DNA from: Acidobacteriota bacterium | GTDB taxonomy: Bacteria; Acidobacteriota; Vicinamibacteria; Marinacidobacterales; SMYC01 | Direction of reading: 5' to 3' | Length of the DNA: 6,460 nucleotides | Assembly (NCBI GenBank): GCA_030598165.1 | Contig: JAUVQL010000061.1 | Coordinates: 1 to 6,460, forward strand | Part shown: piece after piece, positions 1-6,460 of the stretch | How positions within the stretch are numbered: the stretch's first letter is position 1 | How the letters are laid out: each line of letters starts with the position of its first letter | Made by a program: the position numbers and the translations under genes | The notes under the pieces: generated by a model | The model's database searches: none | Seen by the model: the letters and a program-made list of their open reading frames with translations, nothing else | Told to the model about the DNA's origin: nothing

Positions 1-658
1 CTACGAGCTGCTCCTGACTGAATCGGGAGTTGTCGATAGCCAGATGGAAATATGAAGCGCGCACCGGATCCTGTAAGAAAAAGGTCTTCAGGAACTTCTT
101 TCGCCGACGCTCTCCTTCAAGGACTTTTTTTTCGGCGCGTCGATGTGGAAGCTGATGCTCCCTCGCGAATTGTTCGATGCGCCACGGCAGAGGTGCGACG
201 ACCTGCACATGGAGGCTGTTGTCTAGATCCTGGGTAATCAAGTGACAACCACGACCCACCAGTATCACTTTCCCTTGGAGTGCAAGCGATCGGGCAACCT
301 CCGCAAGTTTTCGGAACAAGACCACATCTTCGACTCGCTTGTGGATGATGGTGTCGAAGAGCTCGCTCATCTCACCACGACGTTGCTCGTCGAGCTTGTC
401 GATGATTTCCCGGCGCACTTCCATCTCGCTCGCCACCCGATCTAAGAGCTCACGGTCATAGGTCGTCCAAAGCACTTTCGACTCGAATCGCTCATTGAGT
501 ATCTCCGCGAGCCGATACCCCAGCTCCGGACCTTGACAACCGAACTCACGGGAGATCGTAATGAACGGGCAAGTCTCAGGGGGACAGGGTCCTGGTGCTC
601 TCCTCGCATGCTCCCAGGTTTGGACATGGGTCGAGATCCGCTTCGCCAGTGACGGCAC
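1..658 (-). CDS. Cytidylate kinase-like P-loop family protein (3' end beyond window)
   Basis: I read one uninterrupted minus-strand frame, at least 219 residues from the GTG at 658-656 to the left edge, with no stop. It resembles the cytidylate-kinase-like family (Pfam Cytidylate_kin2 type). Visible are a leader of about 31 residues with a Trp-Glu and Pro/Cys-rich stretch, then a P-loop-like ITISREFGCQG (residues 33-43), a charged helical stretch (about 70-115), a core strand GKVILVGRGCHLI (129-141), an Arg/Lys-rich lid-like part (about 170-190) and a DPVRASYFHLAIDNSRFS segment (from 197) like the 'DxxxYDLVINT' element of CMP kinases. The Walker A lysine is not evident, so true CMP kinase activity is doubtful and the substrate unknown. 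It lies just behind atpC and is probably co-transcribed. The start is uncertain: there is no in-frame ATG before 424-422. GTG at 658 is the first conventional codon; ATT at 676 has the better Shine-Dalgarno. The family call is from memory of its motifs. Confidence 0.8.
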   Translation of the reverse strand, partial: MPSLAKRISTHVQTWEHARRAPGPCPPETCPFITISREFGCQGPELGYRLAEILNERFESKVLWTTYDRELLDRVASEMEVRREIIDKLDEQRRGEMSELFDTIIHKRVEDVVLFRKLAEVARSLALQGKVILVGRGCHLITQDLDNSLHVQVVAPLPWRIEQFAREHQLPHRRAEKKVLEGERRRKKFLKTFFLQDPVRASYFHLAIDNSRFSQEQLV

Positions 659-685
659 GATCCAACGTTTGGTAATGATTCGATC

Positions 686-3388
<2,703 letters not shown>

Positions 3389-3430
3389 GTTGCTAACTTG
3401 AGCTCACAAAAAACCCTAGCGCCCAACCGT

Positions 3431-3460
3431 AGAACTCGAGATATCAGAACTCAAGAACTC
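3431..3460. repeat. Three direct copies of AGAACTC
   Basis: The heptamer AGAACTC occurs at 3431-3437, 3446-3452 and 3454-3460, with start-to-start spacings of 15 and 8 bases, inside the atpA-atpG spacer. On the transcribed strand it reads GAGTTCT. The copies flank an ATATC step. This may be a low-complexity remnant of a degenerate repeat; the irregular spacing makes an operator unlikely. Confidence 0.6.
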
Positions 3461-3483
3461 AGGCAATCTCTGGTTCCTTTATC

Positions 3484-3500
3484 GCCCGACACAGCCGGGC
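3484..3500 (-). repeat. Small inverted repeat, 5-bp GC stem
   Basis: GCCCG at 3484-3488 pairs with CGGGC at 3496-3500 around a 7-base loop. On the transcript this is a GC-only hairpin downstream of atpA. No U-run follows (the next bases are GATAAAGG), so it is not an intrinsic terminator; it could stabilise the upstream mRNA end or be part of a repeat. Confidence 0.55.
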
Positions 3501-3523
3501 CTACGGCTGACTTCTGGCTTCCA

Positions 3524-3540
3524 GTCTGCAGTCGGCAGAC
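3524..3540 (-). repeat. Perfect inverted repeat, 6-bp stem, 5-base loop
   Basis: GTCTGC at 3524-3529 is perfectly complementary to GCAGAC at 3535-3540, with loop AGTCG on the plus strand. It starts five bases beyond the atpA stop codon on the transcript. An outer 6-bp pairing (3506-3511 with 3545-3550, the latter overlapping the atpA stop) could extend it with an unequal internal loop. There is no poly-U tail. Confidence 0.6.
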
Positions 3541-3545
3541 AGCCG

Positions 3546-5105
3546 TCAGCTACTTCGTTCGAAAACCTTCTTGAATTCCTCAACCGCTTTAGTCAGACGA
3601 GCCACGATGTCGTCGGTGAGCTCTTTCTTTTCGCGAATGGCCCGGCCGATATCGGCATACTTGCTGCGCATGAATGTGTAGAGCTCTTTTTCGAATCGAC
3701 CGACATCCGCGACCGGCACATCATCAATGTGGCCATTGATACCAGCCCAGAGGATCACGGTCTGTTCCTCAACGGCAAGGGGCGAGTATTGAGGTTGTTT
3801 GAGTAGCTCCACGATTCGCTGGCCTCGGTCGAGTTGGGCTTTAGTAGCCTTGTCCAAATCGCTGGAAAGCTGAGCAAAACTCTCTAGTTCTCGGTACTGA
3901 GCCAAGTCCAGGCGTAGCCGCCCCGCCACCGCCTTCATCGCTTTCGTCTGAGCATTTCCTCCTACGCGGCTGACGGACAGGCCAACCGACACCGCCGGGC
4001 GGACACCTGCATAGAAGAGATCGGCCTCGAGATAGATCTGACCGTCGGTGATACTGATGACATTGGTGGGAATGTAGGCGGAATAGTCACCCTCTTGCGT
4101 CTCGATGATGGGCAATGCGGTCAGCGAACCACCCCCGGCTCGGTAATTGGGATTCATCTCGTGCGCTTTGTCGTGGAGTTTCGCAGCCCGCTCGAGCAAC
4201 CGCGAATGCAAATTGAAGATGTCACCTGGGTAGGCCTCCCGCCCGGGGGGCCGCCGTAGCAGCAAGGAGATCTGACGATAGGCCTGAGCATGTTTGGATA
4301 AGTCGTCATAAATGATGAGAGCGTGCTTGCCGCTGTCACGGAAGTACTCACCCATGGCGCAACCGGAGTAAGGCGCCACAAATTGCATGGGAGCAGGTAT
4401 GGCAGCCGAAGCACTCACGATGATGGTGTAGTCCATGGCACCGTGGCGTTCCAAGGTGTCGACCACGCTCACCACCGTCGATCTCTTCTGCCCCACGGCC
4501 ACATAGATGCAGATCACACCTGTGTCCTTTTGATTGATGATCGTATCGATGGTGAGTGCCGTCTTTCCCGTTTGACGATCGCCGATGATGAGCTCCCGTT
4601 GACCCCTTCCGATTGGAATCATTGAGTCGATTGCCTTGAGGCCGGTTTGAAGCGGCTCTTTGACGGGTTGGCGCTCGATGACGTTGGGAGCCGGGCCCTC
4701 GGTGGGACGGATTTCACTGTGTTTGATGGGACCTTTACCATCGATGGGTTGTCCGATAGAGTCGACCACGCGACCCAAGAGGCCTTCTCCCACGGGCACG
4801 GAGAGCACCCGCCCGGTGCGCTTGACCAGTTCGCCTTCGGAGATTTTCGTATAATCGCCCAAGATCATGACCCCCACACTTTCGTGCTCCAGGTTGAGAG
4901 CCACGCCGTGAATGCCGTCCGCAAACTCCAGCATTTCTTCGGCCATACAATTGGGGAGTCCCTTCACTCGCGCGATCCCGTCTCCTGCCTCGATGACCTC
5001 ACCGACTTCTTCGATACGGACTTTTGATTTGTATTCTTGGACGTTCCTGCTGAGGATCTGAGATATTTTCTTTGGATCCAGGGTCAGCGATTCGGATTTG
5101 GACAT
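3546..5105 (-). CDS. atpA: F1Fo ATP synthase subunit alpha
   Basis: The 519-residue alpha subunit alternates with beta in the F1 hexamer; it binds nucleotide non-catalytically and supplies an arginine to the catalytic site. Visible are the N-terminal helix that contacts delta (about 1-25), the beta-barrel (about 28-95), the Walker A loop GDRQTGKT (175-182), the Walker B strand ALIIYDDLS (262-270), [15 protein letters not shown] (281-295), and the [10 protein letters not shown] segment (377-386) with the arginine finger at 380. The C-terminal domain is helical and ends in a charged stretch. Length is normal. The start has a Shine-Dalgarno (AAAGG, 5118-5114) at eight bases, which overlaps the atpH stop. 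It lies 11 bases after atpH. Nothing is missing or unusual in the protein itself. Confidence 0.98.
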   Translation of the reverse strand: MSKSESLTLDPKKISQILSRNVQEYKSKVRIEEVGEVIEAGDGIARVKGLPNCMAEEMLEFADGIHGVALNLEHESVGVMILGDYTKISEGELVKRTGRVLSVPVGEGLLGRVVDSIGQPIDGKGPIKHSEIRPTEGPAPNVIERQPVKEPLQTGLKAIDSMIPIGRGQRELIIGDRQTGKTALTIDTIINQKDTGVICIYVAVGQKRSTVVSVVDTLERHGAMDYTIIVSASAAIPAPMQFVAPYSGCAMGEYFRDSGKHALIIYDDLSKHAQAYRQISLLLRRPPGREAYPGDIFNLHSRLLERAAKLHDKAHEMNPNYRAGGGSLTALPIIETQEGDYSAYIPTNVISITDGQIYLEADLFYAGVRPAVSVGLSVSRVGGNAQTKAMKAVAGRLRLDLAQYRELESFAQLSSDLDKATKAQLDRGQRIVELLKQPQYSPLAVEEQTVILWAGINGHIDDVPVADVGRFEKELYTFMRSKYADIGRAIREKKELTDDIVARLTKAVEEFKKVFERSS

Positions 5106-5113
5106 TCTATGAA

Positions 5114-5118
5114 CCTTT
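5114..5118 (-). promoter_or_regulatory. Ribosome binding site of atpA
   Basis: AAAGG on the minus strand ends eight bases before the atpA ATG at 5105 and shares bases with the TAA stop of atpH. This supports the chosen start and tight coupling of delta and alpha translation. Confidence 0.65.
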
Positions 5119-5653
5119 AAGACGCGATCTGGTCTTCCATCCGTTGAAGTTTCCTGAGTAAACTTCCATCGACCACTTGCTCGCCGACTCTGACGATGGC
5201 TCCGCCCAAAATAGAGCGGTCCAGTTTCTGAATAAGGCGAACGTTCTTTCCGATGATTCGGGACAACTCCTTCGCCATACGTTCGACCGTCTGATCATCC
5301 AACGGTATGGCCGTCACGACTTCCCCACTCACTCGTTCCCGAGCTGCCTCTGCTAATCCGCTGTACTCTTCGATGATGGCGAGTATCCGACGACTTCGAT
5401 CTTGGTCACTGATAGTGATTAGCATATCCAACACGATAGGGTGGACTCGCCCCTCGAAGAGATCTTGAAGCGCTCGACGTTTGCCCTCATGTCGGATGTT
5501 GCGGTCTTTGAGGAACGCCAAGATCTCTCCCCTGGCTATCAGCAGATCACGGAGCCGGCAGAGATTTTCGTCAACGCGGTCCACCACACGTTCCGCCTGA
5601 GCAATCTCGAAAAGTGCCCTGGCATAGTGAGTATTGATGGAGTCACTCGACAT
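5117..5653 (-). CDS. atpH: F1Fo ATP synthase subunit delta
   Basis: The 178-residue delta (OSCP-like) subunit sits on top of F1 and ties the alpha N-termini to the b stalk. The N-terminal six-helix domain starts with [16 protein letters not shown] (6-21), the usual 'YAxALF' opening. The C-terminal domain carries the family signature [20 protein letters not shown] (147-166), followed by RKLQRM (167-172). Length matches the family. The ATG directly follows the atpF TAA (TAAATG, no gap), and AAGG lies eight bases upstream inside the atpF end, so reinitiation or coupling is likely. atpF and atpH both end in GCGTCTTAA (Ala-Ser-stop), which looks like coincidence. Confidence 0.96.
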   Translation of the reverse strand: MSSDSINTHYARALFEIAQAERVVDRVDENLCRLRDLLIARGEILAFLKDRNIRHEGKRRALQDLFEGRVHPIVLDMLITISDQDRSRRILAIIEEYSGLAEAARERVSGEVVTAIPLDDQTVERMAKELSRIIGKNVRLIQKLDRSILGGAIVRVGEQVVDGSLLRKLQRMEDQIAS

Positions 5654-6232
5654 TTAAGACGCCTTCTGAATATCACCCAGATCCTTGATCAACTCTTCCA
5701 CCAGTTGACGGTGCCGACTTTCGTCGATCTCCTTCTCCAGCACCTTGGATGCTATCTGTACCGACAAGGTCGCTACCGCGTCCTTGAGCTCCTGGACACC
5801 TTTTTCTTTTTCGCGCAACATTTCCTCTCGAGCCCGCTCGAGGATGGTCGCCGCCTCGGCCTTGGCCTTTTCCAGCACATCCTTCCTGACGTTCTCTCCG
5901 ATGGCGCGCGCTTCCTCGATAAACTTCGCTGCCTCCGACCGGGCCCCCGCAATCTGTTCCTCATAATCAGCCATCAACTTCTTGGCATCATCCCGGTCCT
6001 TTTCGGCATCGGCAAGATGCTGTTGGATGGTACTCCGACGGCGATCGAGGGCTTCCACAATTGGATTGAACGCCAGCTTGGCCAGAAGGGCGAACATCAC
6101 GAGAAAGGTAGCAAGTGTCCAAACCCAAAGTCCGATGTCATCGGGCACCACATTAACGCCCTCTTCCTCAGCCGCTATTGCAGCGGTAGGACACAGCAGA
6201 ATAATGCCAAGAATCGATAAGTGCCTCTTCAT
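5654..6232 (-). CDS. atpF: F1Fo ATP synthase subunit b, with signal-like N-terminus
   Basis: Subunit b is the membrane-anchored peripheral stalk that keeps F1 from turning with the rotor. From ATG 6232 the protein has 192 residues. Residues 1-21 look like a cleavable signal peptide: MKRH, a hydrophobic core LSILGIILL (5-13), then PTAAIAA before acidic EEEG. A second hydrophobic segment (about 34-54, WVWTLATFLVMFALLAKLAF) is the usual b membrane anchor, followed by NPIVEALDRR (56-65). The rest (about 60-185) is a long charged coiled coil rich in Glu, Lys, Arg and Ala. I chose ATG 6232 because GGGAG lies five bases upstream; the in-frame GTG at 6244 (four residues longer) has its purine stretch touching the codon. 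There is one b gene and no b' next to it. Function is clear; cleavage of the leader is inferred. Confidence 0.94.
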   Translation of the reverse strand: MKRHLSILGIILLCPTAAIAAEEEGVNVVPDDIGLWVWTLATFLVMFALLAKLAFNPIVEALDRRRSTIQQHLADAEKDRDDAKKLMADYEEQIAGARSEAAKFIEEARAIGENVRKDVLEKAKAEAATILERAREEMLREKEKGVQELKDAVATLSVQIASKVLEKEIDESRHRQLVEELIKDLGDIQKAS

Positions 6233-6237
6233 TGTGA

Positions 6238-6249
6238 CTCCCACTCCTA
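6238..6249 (-). promoter_or_regulatory. Ribosome binding site deciding the atpF start
   Basis: The minus strand has TAGGAG (6249-6244, containing the atpE stop) and GGGAG (6242-6238). GGGAG is five bases from ATG 6232, good spacing, whereas TAGGA abuts the GTG at 6244. This favours ATG 6232. Confidence 0.65.
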
Positions 6250-6460
6250 TCGAAAGACGAGAATGAAAGCGATCAACAGCGCATAGAGCACTTGGGCCTC
6301 AACCAGGGCAAAACCGATGAACATCAAGCGTTGTATCAGGGAGAGTGCTTCCGGTTGACGGGCCGCCGACTCGATGGCACGAGCGAAGATATTGCCAATC
6401 CCGATGGCACCGCCCATAGCCCCAAGGCCAATCGCCAACCCCCCACCCAGCCAGGCCAGA
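6247..6460 (-). CDS. atpE: F1Fo ATP synthase subunit c (5' part beyond window)
   Basis: The last 70 residues of the proteolipid c subunit are present; the start lies beyond the right edge. c forms the membrane ring that rotates as ions pass. Visible are a glycine-rich first helix (GGGLAIGLGAMGGAIGIG), the polar loop ARQPEA with the conserved Arg-Gln-Pro, and a second helix FIGFALVEAQVLYALLIAFI holding the ion-carrying glutamate (codon 6300-6298). Aligned by eye to the sodium-type ring of Ilyobacter, the Gln of helix 1 is Ile and the Ser after the Glu is Ala, so a proton ring is inferred. It ends in VFR and TAG, 14 bases before the atpF ATG. The TTG at 6438 within the frame is not the real start, since the glycine-rich helix continues upstream of it. 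Confidence 0.95.
   Translation of the reverse strand, partial: LAWLGGGLAIGLGAMGGAIGIGNIFARAIESAARQPEALSLIQRLMFIGFALVEAQVLYALLIAFILVFR

Larger units (their letters stand above)
3389..3545 (-). other. Long structured spacer between atpA and atpG
   Basis: This 157-base gap is the only sizeable non-coding stretch in the operon, where the other junctions overlap or are at most about 15 bases. The atpA-proximal half is a run of related CTG/GAC/GGC words with two short hairpins (3484-3500 and 3524-3540) and a longer-range pairing of 3506-3511 with 3545-3550. The atpG-proximal half has three copies of AGAACTC (plus strand), and a minus-strand run of six T at 3413-3408. No reading frame of note, RNA gene or intrinsic terminator is seen. 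It may be a degenerate interspersed repeat, or a processing or attenuation element adjusting gamma expression; neither is shown. Confidence 0.6.

Noticed and set aside
125..132. Run of eight T as a possible terminator or frameshift slip site
   Set aside because: It encodes Lys-Lys-Glu inside an unbroken frame whose motifs continue on both sides; no stem precedes it.
52..445. Two short plus-strand frames at the left edge
   Set aside because: They lie antisense to the kinase-like gene and look like nothing known.
442..627. Minus-strand 61-codon frame with an ATG in the region behind atpC
   Set aside because: It overlaps the kinase-like gene in another frame; the kinase frame is far longer and carries recognisable motifs, so this is a shadow.
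3408..3413. Minus-strand TTTTTT after GC-rich sequence as an intrinsic terminator between atpA and atpG
   Set aside because: No stable stem lies directly upstream of the T-run, and termination here would cut off gamma, beta and epsilon.
3426..3454. Possible internal promoter on the minus strand (TTGAGT, 17 bases, TACGGT) before atpG
   Set aside because: The -35 matches four of six and the -10 only three of six consensus bases, and TTGAGT is part of the local direct repeat; too weak to annotate.
5441..6220. Long plus-strand open frame (259 codons) opposite atpF and atpH
   Set aside because: It is antisense to two well-supported genes, has no recognisable domain, and arises from the codon pattern of the coiled-coil b gene.

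Overview
The window is a bacterial F-type (F1Fo) ATP synthase operon, read entirely on the minus strand. In transcription order from the right edge it carries atpE (subunit c, 5' end cut off), atpF (b), atpH (delta), atpA (alpha), atpG (gamma), atpD (beta) and atpC (epsilon). A gene for a cytidylate-kinase-like P-loop protein follows and runs off the left edge. Every synthase subunit shows its family motifs and a normal length, and I see no frameshift or broken gene.

Layout, right to left: 6460-6247 is the C-terminal part of the c subunit. 6232-5654 is the b subunit, which begins with a signal-peptide-like segment. 5653-5117 is delta, starting directly on the atpF stop codon. 5105-3546 is alpha. 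3545-3389 is the only real intergenic gap (157 bases), holding inverted repeats and a short direct repeat. 3388-2513 is gamma. 2523-1093 is beta, overlapping the gamma end. 1096-686 is epsilon, joined to beta by an ATGA overlap. From about 658 (or 676) to the left edge is the kinase-like gene, in the same frame as atpC and separated from it by one TAG codon.

How the genes work together: c forms the membrane rotor ring; b and delta form the stator that holds the alpha/beta catalytic hexamer; gamma and epsilon are the rotating stalk. Subunit a (atpB) is not in the window and probably lies upstream, beyond the right edge. The c subunit lacks the Gln and Ser ligands of sodium-type rings, so proton coupling is inferred. 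Epsilon keeps, at matching spacing, the residues that bind ATP in the Bacillus PS3 protein, so ATP-sensitive self-inhibition is possible.

Organism: a bacterium with moderate-to-high GC, one b subunit (no b' paralogue here) and the classical E-F-H-A-G-D-C order. Phylum cannot be fixed from the sequence; a Gram-negative, environmental, non-model lineage is a guess from the b-subunit leader and the kinase-like neighbour. I found no clearly new biological system. The points most worth a second look are the kinase-like gene with no usable ATG behind atpC, the structured atpA-atpG spacer, and the epsilon ATP-binding signature.
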